Below, piece after piece: positions 8,371 to 16,834 of a stretch of DNA of 64,000 nucleotides (position 1 is the first letter of the stretch; the number at the start of each line of letters is the position of its first letter). Made by a program: the position numbers and the translations under genes. Below the pieces are notes generated by a model that searched no databases, had not been told where the DNA came from, and saw only the letters and a program-made list of their open reading frames with translations. The stretch lies in contig CANHQT010000003.1 of NCBI GenBank assembly GCA_947463325.1, forward strand, positions 1-64,000, read 5' to 3'. Source of the DNA: Sphingomonadaceae bacterium. Lineage in GTDB: Bacteria; Pseudomonadota; Alphaproteobacteria; Sphingomonadales; Sphingomonadaceae.

Positions 8371-8384
8371 CGTTTACGTAAACG
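8371..8384. promoter_or_regulatory. Palindromic operator between divergent nitronate monooxygenase and acyl-CoA operon
   Basis: CGTTTACGTAAACG is a perfect 14-bp palindrome centred between the divergent starts at 8315 and 8432. It is preceded on the plus strand by TTGACG (8367-8372), which could be a -35 element. A near-identical site occurs at 63985-64000. It resembles operators described for acyl-CoA and branched-chain catabolic regulators (for example MerR-type LiuR), but the actual regulator is not in the window. Confidence 0.65.
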
Positions 8385-8431
8385 GCCATTTCAATCGGCA
8401 CGATAACACAACATGAGAGAGTGCGGAGTCG

Positions 8432-9523
8432 ATGACCATTTTGCTCGACGAAGGCCAGCAGGCCATCGCCACTGAATCACGGCGCATCGCCGAAGCACGC
8501 GCCGATCAGGCCCGTGCACTGGCGCTGCTTGAAGGCGACGGCGGCTATGATGAAGGCTGGTGGACGATGGCGGGTGAGCAAGGCTGGAGCGCCCTTGCCG
8601 TGCCAGAGGAACATGGCGGCCTGGGCCTTGGGCTTGTCGAACTGGGTCAGGTGGCGCTCGGCATTGGAGCGACCCTGGCCGGGGCGCCCTTCCTGACCGG
8701 CGGCTATGCCCTGTCGGATGCGATTGCGCGGCATGGTGATGATGGGGCCAAGGCTCGCTGGCTCGGCGGCCTTGCCAGCGGCGAGACACGTGGCGCCGTG
8801 GCTATCGGCGAAGGCGCTGACCCGCTGCCGCTTGCCCCCGCAGTGACGCTGACGAACGGCAAGCTGACCGGTGTGAAGACTGCCGTCACCGGCGGCCTTC
8901 ATGCCGATGTCGCGCTGGTGCTGGCAAATGATGCTGGTGTGCCCCGCCTGTGCCTGGCCGATCTGGCCGGCGTCGAACGGCGGCGGATAACCAGTTTCGA
9001 CAACAGCCGGGGCGTGGCCGATATCCTTTTCCACGACACACCGGCAACACTACTCGGCAGCGCGGATGCCGTTGGCGCTGCCCTGGATGTGCTGGCGCGT
9101 TGCGCCATCGTCACCGCCTTCGAACAGGTGGGCGGGGCCGAGGCGCTGATGCTGCGCGCGCGCGATTATGCCGTGACGCGCAAGGCATTCGGCCAACCGA
9201 TCGGTGCCTTCCAGTCGGTGAAGCATCGCATTGCAGAGCTTTACGGCCTGGTCGAAATCGCGCGCGCCAATGCGCTCCATGCTGCTGCCAATTCCGAAGG
9301 GCCCCAGCTGGTGCGGCATGCCGCAGCGGCACGGCTTGCCGCCACCGAAGCTTATGACACGGCAGCGCGCGACTGCATCCAAATCCATGGCGGCATCGGC
9401 GTCACATGGGAGGCCGGGCTGCACCTTCATATGCGCCGCACCCGCACACTCGCGATCGAGGGAGGGAATATGATCTTCTGGGAAGACCGGTTGGTCGATG
9501 ATCTGGCAGGAGAAATGGCATGA
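8432..9523 (+). CDS. Acyl-CoA dehydrogenase (small-subunit-like)
   Basis: A 363-residue flavin-dependent acyl-CoA dehydrogenase: N-terminal helical domain (PEEHGGLGLGLVELG about 55-70), a short mid beta domain, and a C-terminal domain with RKAFGQPIGAFQSVKHR and Q-I-H-G-G-I-G-V-T-W-E. The mid-domain FAD/substrate segment is degenerate compared with the next gene. It overlaps the second dehydrogenase by 4 bases (ATGA), so the two may form an unequal heteromeric enzyme, as known for adjacent FadE pairs in steroid degradation; this is inference. It is the first gene of the four-gene operon under the 8371 palindrome. Confidence 0.88.
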   Translation: MTILLDEGQQAIATESRRIAEARADQARALALLEGDGGYDEGWWTMAGEQGWSALAVPEEHGGLGLGLVELGQVALGIGATLAGAPFLTGGYALSDAIARHGDDGAKARWLGGLASGETRGAVAIGEGADPLPLAPAVTLTNGKLTGVKTAVTGGLHADVALVLANDAGVPRLCLADLAGVERRRITSFDNSRGVADILFHDTPATLLGSADAVGAALDVLARCAIVTAFEQVGGAEALMLRARDYAVTRKAFGQPIGAFQSVKHRIAELYGLVEIARANALHAAANSEGPQLVRHAAAARLAATEAYDTAARDCIQIHGGIGVTWEAGLHLHMRRTRTLAIEGGNMIFWEDRLVDDLAGEMA

Positions 9524-10725
9524 CCGCGCTCGACACCTATCGCAGCGACGCCCGCGCCTGGCTTTCCTCTGTTGCGGGCGAATTCGGGCGAGAAGCCCGG
9601 CGCGGCCTTTCCGAAGCCGAGGATCTCGCGCTCGGCCGCCGCTACCAGCGCGCCAAGTTCGATGCGGGCTATGCCGGGATCAACTGGCCCAAGGAAATCG
9701 GCGGACAGGGCCTGACCCATATCGAAAAGGTGACGTTCGAGGCCGAGGAAATGCAGTTCGGCATGCCGAATGTCTATTTCGGCATCTCGCTCGGCATGCC
9801 GGTGCCGATCCTGATGCGCTACGGATCCGACCCCGCCTTTGTGAAGGAACGGGTGCTGAAAGCGCTCAAGGGCGAAGAGATTTGGTGCCAGCTTTTCTCC
9901 GAACCTTCGGGCGGGACGGACCTTGCTGCGCTGCGCACCAAGGCTGAGCCTGACGGCAATGGCTGGCGCGTCAACGGGCAGAAGGTGTGGACCAGCTGGG
10001 CCCATTATTCGGACTATGGCGTCATTGTCGTGCGCACCGACCCGACCGTGCCCAAGCACAAGGGCCTCACCTATTTCTGGGTCGACATGAAGGCCCCCGG
10101 TGTCACTGTCCGTCCGATCAAGCTTGCCGGCGGGGACAGCCATGTGAACGAGGTCTTCTTCGACAATGTCCGCGTCGAAGACAGCCAGCGCATGAGCCCG
10201 GTCAACGAGGGCTTTGCAGTCGCGATGACGACGCTGATGATCGAGCGCTATGTCGCGACCGACAGTGCCGGCTTCGGCCCGCACCTCGACCTGTTCGTCA
10301 GCCTCGCCAAGGACACGATGCTCAACGGCCGCCCGGCAATCGAGGATGGGCGCGTGCGCTCCGCCATCGCACGCAACCATGCGATGCGCAGCGGGCTCGA
10401 CGCGATCACCGCGCGCGCCATGCTGATGATGCAGGCCGGTATGGTGCCTGGGCCCGAAGGCAGTCTCAACAAGCTGGTCGCCGTCCGCTCACGCCAGAAG
10501 CTGTCGGAACTTGCCATCGACCTGCAGGGCGCACCGGGGATCGCGTACGACGATCACGCGTTCGGCAAGGAGGACTGGACCTTCAGCTGGCTCAACGCGC
10601 CGACCGGGCGCATTGCCGGCGGATCGGATGAAACCCTGCTCAACACCATCGCTGAGCGCATCCTCGGCCTGCCGCAGGATCACCGGCCCGACAAGGGCGT
10701 GCCATTCAACCAGATTCCGGCCTGA
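9520..10725 (+). CDS. Acyl-CoA dehydrogenase (large-subunit-like)
   Basis: A 401-residue acyl-CoA dehydrogenase. INWPKEIGGQG (about 48-58), WCQLFSEPSGGTDLA (the FAD- and substrate-binding mid domain, about 126-140), NGQKVWTSWAH and a C-terminal G-G-S-D-E-T...N-T-I-A-E-R-I-L-G-L-P are all family signatures. The start overlaps the preceding dehydrogenase by 4 bases, implying coupled translation and probably a joint complex. The next gene (SDR) follows by 15 bases. The substrate is unknown: fatty, isoprenoid or steroid side-chain acyl-CoAs all fit. Confidence 0.9.
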   Translation: MTALDTYRSDARAWLSSVAGEFGREARRGLSEAEDLALGRRYQRAKFDAGYAGINWPKEIGGQGLTHIEKVTFEAEEMQFGMPNVYFGISLGMPVPILMRYGSDPAFVKERVLKALKGEEIWCQLFSEPSGGTDLAALRTKAEPDGNGWRVNGQKVWTSWAHYSDYGVIVVRTDPTVPKHKGLTYFWVDMKAPGVTVRPIKLAGGDSHVNEVFFDNVRVEDSQRMSPVNEGFAVAMTTLMIERYVATDSAGFGPHLDLFVSLAKDTMLNGRPAIEDGRVRSAIARNHAMRSGLDAITARAMLMMQAGMVPGPEGSLNKLVAVRSRQKLSELAIDLQGAPGIAYDDHAFGKEDWTFSWLNAPTGRIAGGSDETLLNTIAERILGLPQDHRPDKGVPFNQIPA

Positions 10726-10740
10726 TCGGGAGAAGATAAG

Positions 10741-11523
10741 ATGCAATTGGGATCCGGCATTTCGGCCATCGTCACCGGCGGTGCATCCGGCCTCGGTCGC
10801 GCAACGGCAGAGGCACTGGCCGCTGCAGGCGTGAAGGTCACCATCTTTGACATCAACGAGCCACTGGGGGCCGAAGTTGCGGCATCAATCGGTGGCCTGT
10901 TCGTGCGGGTGGACATCACTGACGAGGACAGCTGCGTCGCCGGCTTTGCCGCCGCACGCGCTGCACACGGGCAGGAGCGCATCACCGTCCACTGCGCGAT
11001 GACCTCCCGCCGGGGCAAGACGCTCGCCTGGGACAAGGAAACCGGCCGCTACCGCCGCACCCCGACCGAAGATTATGCCTATGGCGTCAATGGCATCCTT
11101 GTCGCCAGCTATCGCATCGCTGCCATCTCGGCCGAAGGCATGGCAGGTGCAGAGCCGATGGAGGATGGCGAGCGCGGGGTCATCATCCTCACCGCTTCGG
11201 TCGCGGCGGAGGATGCGCAGATCGGACAGGTCATCTACGGTTCGGCCAAGGCCGGGGTGAACGGACTGGTCCTGCCCATGGCGCGCGACCTCATGGACAT
11301 CGGCATCCGCGTCAATGCAATCATGCCGGGCGTGTTCGAAACGCCGCTGGTCGCCAATATGAACCCCAAGGTGAAGGAAAGCCTGGCCGCATCGGTCCCC
11401 TTCCCAAAGCGGCTTGGCCGGGCCGAAGAATATGCCAGCCTTGCCCTGGAAATGGCCCGTAACGGCTATTTCAACGGTCAGGCTGTCCGTCTCGACGGTG
11501 CCATCCGCATGGCTCCGCGCTAA
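10741..11523 (+). CDS. SDR-family oxidoreductase (probable 3-hydroxyacyl-CoA dehydrogenase)
   Basis: A 260-residue short-chain dehydrogenase. The cofactor loop TGGASGLG is at about 12-19, catalytic S153, Y166 and K170 (YGSAK), and the helix asparagine N117 are present. The usual NNAG/NCAG motif is changed to HCAMTS (85-90). The position between acyl-CoA dehydrogenases and a thiolase suggests the third beta-oxidation step, as in type-10 hydroxysteroid/hydroxyacyl-CoA dehydrogenases. GGGAGAAG precedes the ATG at 10741 by a short spacer. Confidence 0.85.
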   Translation: MQLGSGISAIVTGGASGLGRATAEALAAAGVKVTIFDINEPLGAEVAASIGGLFVRVDITDEDSCVAGFAAARAAHGQERITVHCAMTSRRGKTLAWDKETGRYRRTPTEDYAYGVNGILVASYRIAAISAEGMAGAEPMEDGERGVIILTASVAAEDAQIGQVIYGSAKAGVNGLVLPMARDLMDIGIRVNAIMPGVFETPLVANMNPKVKESLAASVPFPKRLGRAEEYASLALEMARNGYFNGQAVRLDGAIRMAPR

Positions 11524-11557
11524 CCCTATCGCTGCCGTTTTCCGAAGGAGTATCCCA

Positions 11558-12805
11558 ATGCCCGAAGCCTATATCATTGACGCTGTTCGTACCCCGCGCG
11601 GGATCGGCAAGCCGGGCAAGGGCGCGCTGTCGCACCTGCACCCGCAGCATCTGGCTGCGGCCGTGCTGAAGGCGCTGAAGGATCGCAACGACCTCAAGAC
11701 CGAAGAGGTCAATGACATCATCTGGTCGACCTCCACCCAAAAGGGCAAGCAGGGCGGCGACCTCGGCCGCATGGCAGCGCTCGACGCCGGCTATGATGTC
11801 CGGGCATCGGGCGTGACGCTCGACCGTTTCTGCGGCGGCGGTATCACCTCCGTGAACCTTGCCGCAGCGACAATCATGTCCGGCATGGAAGATCTCGTCA
11901 TCGGCGGCGGGACCGAGATGATGAGCTATACCCAGACCATCGCCGCGGAAGAGGCCAATGCCGGCATCAAGCCGATGGGTATCGGTTCAGGCAATATGCG
12001 TCTGATGATGAAGCATCCGCAGAGCCATCAGGGCGTGTGCGGTGACGCCATCGCGGCGATGGAGGGCATCAGCCGCGCCGATGTCGACGCGCTCGGCTTT
12101 GACAGCCAGCAGAAAGCCAAGCGCGCGATTGAGGAAGGCCGCTTCGCCAAGAGCCTGGTCACCGTCTATAATGACGATGGCTCGGTCGCGCTCGACCATG
12201 AGGAGTTCCCGCGCCCCGACACGACGCTGGAGGGCCTTGCAGGCCTCAAGGCGAGCTTTGACGGGATTGCCGATTTCGATCTGGGCGGCATGACATTCAG
12301 GAAGCTCATCCAGATGAAATATCCCGACCTGCAATGGTCGGGCGTGCACCATGCGGGCAATAGTTCAGGTGTGGTCGATGGCGCGGCGGCAGTGCTGCTC
12401 GCGTCCAAGGACTATGCCGAGAAGAACGGCCTGAAGCCCCGCGCGCGGATCGTCGCTTTCGCCAATGTCGGCGACTGCCCGACCCTGATGCTCAACGCCC
12501 CGGTGCCGGCAGCGAAGAAGGTGCTGGCCAAAGCGGGCCTGACGCCCGACGACATCGACCTGTGGGAGATCAACGAGGCGTTCGCCGTGGTCGCTGAAAA
12601 GTTCATCCGCGACCTCAAGCTCGATCGCGAAAAGGTGAACGTCAACGGCGGCGCCTGTGCCCTCGGCCACCCGATCGGCGCGACCGGCTCCATCCTCATC
12701 GGCACGGTGCTCGACGAGCTCGAGCGACGCGACCTCAAGCGCGGCCTCGTCACCATGTGCGCCGCTGGCGGCATGGCCCCGGCAATCATCATCGAGCGGG
12801 TCTGA
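11558..12805 (+). CDS. Acetyl-CoA C-acyltransferase (thiolase)
   Basis: A 415-residue thiolase. The nucleophile C92 lies in DRFCGGG, the W-E-I-N-E-A-F-A motif and G-A-C-A-L-G-H-P-I-G-A-T-G carry the active-site histidines, and the C-terminal MCAAGG has the acid/base cysteine. It would cleave a 3-ketoacyl-CoA to acetyl- or propionyl-CoA, closing the cycle begun by the upstream genes. AAGGAG (11545-11550) is 7 bases before the ATG at 11558. The open frame runs further upstream inside the SDR gene, but the family N-terminus PEAYIIDAVRTPRG starts here. It is the last gene of the operon. Confidence 0.93.
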   Translation: MPEAYIIDAVRTPRGIGKPGKGALSHLHPQHLAAAVLKALKDRNDLKTEEVNDIIWSTSTQKGKQGGDLGRMAALDAGYDVRASGVTLDRFCGGGITSVNLAAATIMSGMEDLVIGGGTEMMSYTQTIAAEEANAGIKPMGIGSGNMRLMMKHPQSHQGVCGDAIAAMEGISRADVDALGFDSQQKAKRAIEEGRFAKSLVTVYNDDGSVALDHEEFPRPDTTLEGLAGLKASFDGIADFDLGGMTFRKLIQMKYPDLQWSGVHHAGNSSGVVDGAAAVLLASKDYAEKNGLKPRARIVAFANVGDCPTLMLNAPVPAAKKVLAKAGLTPDDIDLWEINEAFAVVAEKFIRDLKLDREKVNVNGGACALGHPIGATGSILIGTVLDELERRDLKRGLVTMCAAGGMAPAIIIERV

Positions 12806-12826
12806 ACCTAAAGCGGAACCATCCAG

Positions 12827-12858
12827 CCGGCGACTGCGGCAAGAGCCAAGGTCGCCGG
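12827..12858. terminator. Hairpin after the acyl-CoA operon
   Basis: CCGGCGAC (12827-12834) pairs perfectly with GTCGCCGG (12851-12858) around 16 bases, in the gap between the thiolase and the convergent GH43 remnant. There is no T-run, so it may be a weak bidirectional terminator. Confidence 0.4.
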
Positions 12859-12872
12859 TAGCTCCCGTCCGC

Positions 12873-13690
12873 TCACATGGCGCGAAAGCGAAAGTTGCTG
12901 AACTGTGCCTCGCCTGCTCCGGCTGAATAGAGGCCGGGGCGCAGCATCAGGAACCCGCCGCGCACATTATGGTGATAGCCGGACACCTCCATGCCGCGGT
13001 CAAAGCGGCGCCAGCTCCGGCCGCCATCGCCGCTCGTCTCATAAGTGACGATATGGGCATCATTGGTCACGCGCATCCGTATGCGGCGGCCATGCGGGTT
13101 GGCGGGGCGGGCGCGTTCGATGCCATATTGGTGGGTCACGAACCTTTGCTCGTCAAAGCCGAGACCGCAGTACAGCCGCTCATCATAAAAGAGCAGCAGA
13201 CCGGCGGTGCCGCCCGGTGCGATTTCGATATCGCATTCGAAACTGTAGCGCAGATCACCGGCAATCAGCAGCAAAGGCGATGAACTGGACGGCGCCACCC
13301 CGCGTGCGGCGAGATGGAGGATATTGTCTGCCACCCGCACTCGCGTCTGCTCATCAGGGGCGGGCTTGAAGAAGTTCCATTTGGTGCCGAGGCGCAGCGC
13401 ATCGAAATCATCCGACAAGGGCTGGCCATGTGGGCCTGATTTCTCTCCGCCCACAGGATTGGCTATCGGCTGGGACAGATCACCCCCGCGCATTTCGAAC
13501 CAGCCATCGTCTGTCCAGACGACCGGATCGAGCAACGCCTGGCGGCCGAGCGTCCAGAACCCCTGTTCATAACCATGATAGACTGACCACCAATCGCCTG
13601 CCGGCCCTTCAACCAGCGTCGCATGGCCGCGCGACCACCAGCGTTCTGCCGCCGAGAGGGTGCGCACCAGCGGATTGCGCGGGTTCATGA
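12873..13690 (-). pseudogene. GH43-type glycosidase, 5'-truncated remnant
   Basis: About 270 C-terminal residues of a family-43 glycoside hydrolase (beta-xylosidase/arabinofuranosidase type). NPRNPLVRT...RGHATLVEGPAGDWWSVYHGYE is the last part of the five-bladed propeller, including the GHA.LV histidine region. It is followed by the C-terminal beta-sandwich (LSDDFDALRLGTKWNFF onward to the stop). The propeller N-terminus, with its catalytic aspartate and glutamate, is missing. Upstream of about 13690 the frame only runs antisense through the dctM remnant. The sequence switches to dctM exactly where homology ends, so the gene was truncated by a rearrangement and cannot be functional. Confidence 0.8.
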
Positions 13691-14046
13691 CCCAGAACCC
13701 ATTGCTGACGTTGCTGATCATCAACCTCATGCTGCTTGCCCTTGGCACATTCATGGACATGGCTCCGCTGATTTTGATCACCACGCCGATCTTCCTGCCG
13801 GTGGCGATGGGCGTAGGCGTCGATCCGGTGCATTTCGGCATCATCATGATGCTCAACCTGGGCATCGGCCTTGTCACCCCGCCAGTAGGGTCGGTCCTGT
13901 TCGTCGGTTCGGCGGTGGGGAATATCCCGATCACCGCACTCATGCGGACCATTGCCCCCTTCTATCTCGCGCTGCTGGTGGCGCTGATGCTGATCACTTA
14001 CATCCCCGCCCTGTCGCTCTGGCTGCCGGGTGTCCTTGGCGATTAA
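13688..14046 (+). pseudogene. TRAP transporter large permease (DctM), 5'-truncated remnant
   Basis: About 118 C-terminal residues of a DctM/SiaM large membrane subunit of a TRAP dicarboxylate/sugar-acid transporter. NPLLTLLIINLMLLALGTFMD, the LITTPIFLPV segment and P-V-G-S-V-L-F-V-G-S are typical of the last transmembrane helices of the roughly 430-residue family. The first three quarters of the gene, and any DctP/DctQ partner, are absent. The remnant begins where the oppositely oriented GH43 remnant begins, so the two share a single junction. An in-frame ATG exists near 13687, but a functional product is unlikely. Confidence 0.8.
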
Positions 14047-14134
14047 CGATCGGGGATGGGGGTCTGTTGCATCACGCTGCTGCACGGCAAGCCGCGCAGC
14101 GCTCCCGCAGCATAGGTCTTTGCGTTCGCGAAAC

Positions 14135-14147
14135 GCCTCTCAGAGGC
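14135..14147 (-). terminator. Hairpin downstream of motAB
   Basis: GCCTC-TCA-GAGGC (read on the plus strand) is followed on the minus strand by GTTTCG, 17 bases past the motB stop. It is a plausible but weak terminator for the motAB transcript. Confidence 0.35.
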
Positions 14148-14163
14148 CCAGGCTGATCGCGCC

Positions 14164-15021
14164 TTACGGCATCACAGTGATCGATATGCGGCGATTTCTG
14201 GGATCCAACGGTGCCTCGGCAATCAGGGGCTCCCGGTCGGCGGCGCCTTCGATACGATAGATGCGAGAGGCCGCGATTCCGCTCTGCAACAGGGTCTGTC
14301 GTGTGACCTCGGCTCGGCTGGAAGACAGCGTCCAGTTATTGACCTCCGCGCCCCGCGGATAGGGGCGGCTGTCGGTGTGGCCCCGAATGATGATCCTGTT
14401 ATCCAGACCGCTCAGGGAACCCGCGACGGCTCGCACCAGCCGCATGGCTTCCGGCTCCAATGTTGTCGTAGACAGGCGGAACATGGAGAAACGCGCCTGA
14501 TCCATGAGATCGATCCTGAGGCCGTCCGCCGTCATGGTCAGTGAAACATGGTCCTGCATTTGGCGCAGCCCCGGGTCCCCCCTGATCGCCCGCTCGATGC
14601 TTTCCCGCACCCCGACAAAGCGGGACTCCGGTGTCGGGGCGTTGGGTGTGGCTTCGCTCGGCCCACCTGTCGCATCATGGGGAACCACAATCGAACGATT
14701 GCCGGTTTGCTGCATCCGGTTGGGGTAATTCCCCGAGGCGATGATGCTATCGCCGCCCAATATTCCGTTGGAGCCCGCACTTTCCTGTCGATATTCGATC
14801 AAGGTCGGAGCGAAATAGTCCGCCAGGCCCTTGCGCTTCTGCTCATCAGTCATGCCCAGCAGCCACATGAGCATGAAGAAGGCCATCATCGCAGTCACGA
14901 AATCGGCATAGGCAATCTTCCATGCGCCACCATGGTGCGCATCATGCCCGGCCTCGATGACCTTCTTTACGATGATGGGCCGAAGCGCTTCACGTCCCTG
15001 ACTGAAAAGCTCCGGCTTCAT
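14164..15021 (-). CDS. motB: Flagellar stator protein MotB
   Basis: A 285-residue stator subunit with one N-terminal transmembrane helix. GGAWKIAYADFVTAMMAFFM contains the proton-carrying aspartate D40. The N-terminal P-I-I-V-K-K-V motif is characteristic of MotB. The periplasmic C-terminal OmpA-like domain (about 150-280) has R-G-H-T-D-S and N-N-W-T-L-S-S-S-R-A for peptidoglycan binding. It anchors the stator to the cell wall and forms the ion channel with MotA. The start overlaps the motA stop by 4 bases. Confidence 0.95.
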   Translation of the reverse strand: MKPELFSQGREALRPIIVKKVIEAGHDAHHGGAWKIAYADFVTAMMAFFMLMWLLGMTDEQKRKGLADYFAPTLIEYRQESAGSNGILGGDSIIASGNYPNRMQQTGNRSIVVPHDATGGPSEATPNAPTPESRFVGVRESIERAIRGDPGLRQMQDHVSLTMTADGLRIDLMDQARFSMFRLSTTTLEPEAMRLVRAVAGSLSGLDNRIIIRGHTDSRPYPRGAEVNNWTLSSSRAEVTRQTLLQSGIAASRIYRIEGAADREPLIAEAPLDPRNRRISITVMP

Positions 15022-15881
15022 CGGGTTCTCATGCCGTCGAATACGTCAGCAAATGCAGGCTGGTTGGCATGTGCGATCCCCGAACGCGCGGCCTCGATCA
15101 CCAGCGGCAGCGGGTGCCCATGCAGCCAGGCTATGATGATCTGTTTGACCACATGATAGATGGCAGCGTCGGATTCGATCACGGTTTTGGCCCGGTTGGC
15201 AAAGGGCCCGACAATGCCATAGGCCAGCAGAACGCCGAGAAAAGTACCGACCAGCGCTGCGCCGATCATGCCGCCGAGGACGGCGGCCGGCTGATCAATC
15301 GACGCCATGGTTTTCACGACGCCAAGAACGGCGGCAACAATGCCCAAGGCGGGCAAGGAATCTGCAAGAGTCTGCAGCGAACCGGCCGGCCGCACCGCCT
15401 CATGATGGTGCGTCTTGATGGCATTATCCATCACGTCTTCGACGGCGTGGGGATCCAGCGTGCCGGACGAAACGACCACCAAGCGCAGGGTGTCGCAGAT
15501 CAAGTGAATCAGCGTCTTGTCCTGCATCAGCTTCGGATACTCGGAGAAGATCGCGCTGGTCTCAGGATTCTCGATATGCGGTTCGAGGGCCACCGGGCCC
15601 TCCGCCTTGAGCATCTTCATCAGCTTCGACACCAGGAAAATCGTGTCGAGATAGTCCTGCTTGTTATAGATTGGTCCCTTGAAGACGCGCTTCACCGCGC
15701 CGCCAATCGCCTTGAGATCGGCGAGCGAATGGCCTGCCACAGTAGCGCCGACAGCAGCCCCGCCGATGATCGACATTTCCAGCGGCAGTGCGCGCAGGAT
15801 CACGCCCAGGCTGCCTCCTCCCACCAGGAAGCTGCCAAAAACCATGATGATGACGATTACAACGCCTGCTGCAGCTAACAC
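15018..15881 (-). CDS. motA: Flagellar stator protein MotA
   Basis: A 287-residue inner-membrane stator protein with four transmembrane segments: two near the N-terminus (about 1-50) and two around 170-230 (ADSLPALGIVAAVLGVV, with the conserved proline, and ALVGTFLGVLLAYGIVGPFA). The cytoplasmic loop between them engages FliG. It starts at GTG 15881 with AAGGA about 8 bases upstream. A sigma-28-like element lies 36-60 bases upstream, consistent with late-class expression. It forms a motAB unit separate from flgL (99-bp gap). Confidence 0.94.
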   Translation of the reverse strand: MLAAAGVVIVIIMVFGSFLVGGGSLGVILRALPLEMSIIGGAAVGATVAGHSLADLKAIGGAVKRVFKGPIYNKQDYLDTIFLVSKLMKMLKAEGPVALEPHIENPETSAIFSEYPKLMQDKTLIHLICDTLRLVVVSSGTLDPHAVEDVMDNAIKTHHHEAVRPAGSLQTLADSLPALGIVAAVLGVVKTMASIDQPAAVLGGMIGAALVGTFLGVLLAYGIVGPFANRAKTVIESDAAIYHVVKQIIIAWLHGHPLPLVIEAARSGIAHANQPAFADVFDGMRTR

Positions 15882-15916
15882 GGGTTGGTCCTTGGCTTGC
15901 TCGGGTCAGAGTCTTG

Positions 15917-15941
15917 AACGCCACTTTGCGGGTGTCATTAA
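15917..15941 (-). promoter_or_regulatory. Candidate sigma-28 promoter for motAB
   Basis: On the minus strand TTAA (15941-15938), a 17-base spacer and CGTT (15920-15917). This is the geometry of enterobacterial FliA promoters (TAAA-N17-CGAT), and the same element occurs before fliC and the fliD unit. Confidence 0.6.
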
Positions 15942-15980
15942 GCGCGGATTTCGGACGCCGGGCGGCGGCCCGCTCCGGCC

Positions 15981-16826
15981 CTAACGCAACAGATCGAACA
16001 GGCTCGATTGCCCGAGCCGCGCATAGACAGCCTGCGCCGCTTGCAGCGTTACCTGCCCACTGGTGATGCGGCTCACCGATTCCGCGATGTTGGTGTCCAT
16101 GACCTCACCCAGACGGGCTTTGAACCAAATCTCCCGATCGGCCGTCGCGGCTGACAAGCGTTCAAGGCCAAGTCCGATGGCACCGAGCGCCGAACGGTCC
16201 TCCGCCATGCGTTGGCTGCCATCGCGCACGAAATCGAGAAACGCCGCCCGATCGCGCGGTGAGGCCGACGGATCGGTCAGAGCATCGGCTGCCTGGTCGA
16301 GAACAGCGTCGATGGAGAGCGACTGGCCATTGACCTCCGCCGTAAAGGCCTGGGCGCGTGCAATGGTCGCCGGAGACGAGGTCGCGCCAAGCGGAATGCT
16401 GATCGGCGTCCCTTCAGGAAACAGATCCTCACCGGTCGGCCCCTTGGCTGCGGACAGCGCCCTGAGATCTGCGGCCATCTGCCGGATTGCCTGCGCTGCC
16501 GTCGCCCGATTGCTGTCCGACGCAGTTCCCGTCACCACCGCCTGAATGCTTTCCATGGCCTGATCGAGAATGGTCTGGGCGGTCGCCAAATTGCTCTCGG
16601 CGAGGCTCGCCATGCTGCTGGCCTGACCGATGTTGCGTTGGATCACGGACAGGCCATCGATACCCTTGCGCAGCGATTCCACCTTTACCGCCGCCGCCGG
16701 ATCATCCGACGCGCGCAGCAACCGTGTGCCGAGACTGATTTTCTGCTGCTCCTCCGCGATGCCCTTCGCGAGACTGATCTGCCGACCGATTTCGATCGTG
16801 CTTCTTACCAAGGATCCACTGATCAT
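15981..16826 (-). CDS. flgL: Flagellar hook-filament junction protein FlgL
   Basis: A 281-residue hook-associated protein 3. Flagellin-like coiled-coil ends are visible: an N-terminal GSLVRSTIEIGRQISLAKGI helix with LLRASDDPAAAVKVESLRKG, and a C-terminal V-T-L-Q-A-A-Q-A-V-Y-A-R-L heptad region. The central domain is short. It joins the hook (through FlgK) to the filament and is secreted by the flagellar type III system. It is the last gene of the flg operon, 8 bases after flgK, with the motAB promoter just downstream. Confidence 0.9.
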   Translation of the reverse strand: MISGSLVRSTIEIGRQISLAKGIAEEQQKISLGTRLLRASDDPAAAVKVESLRKGIDGLSVIQRNIGQASSMASLAESNLATAQTILDQAMESIQAVVTGTASDSNRATAAQAIRQMAADLRALSAAKGPTGEDLFPEGTPISIPLGATSSPATIARAQAFTAEVNGQSLSIDAVLDQAADALTDPSASPRDRAAFLDFVRDGSQRMAEDRSALGAIGLGLERLSAATADREIWFKARLGEVMDTNIAESVSRITSGQVTLQAAQAVYARLGQSSLFDLLR

Positions 16827-16834
16827 CGTTTCAC

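Noticed and set aside
13691-13952. Extension of the GH43 frame to a 359-residue protein
   Set aside because: The extra N-terminal 90 codons are the antisense of dctM, so they are not part of a real protein.
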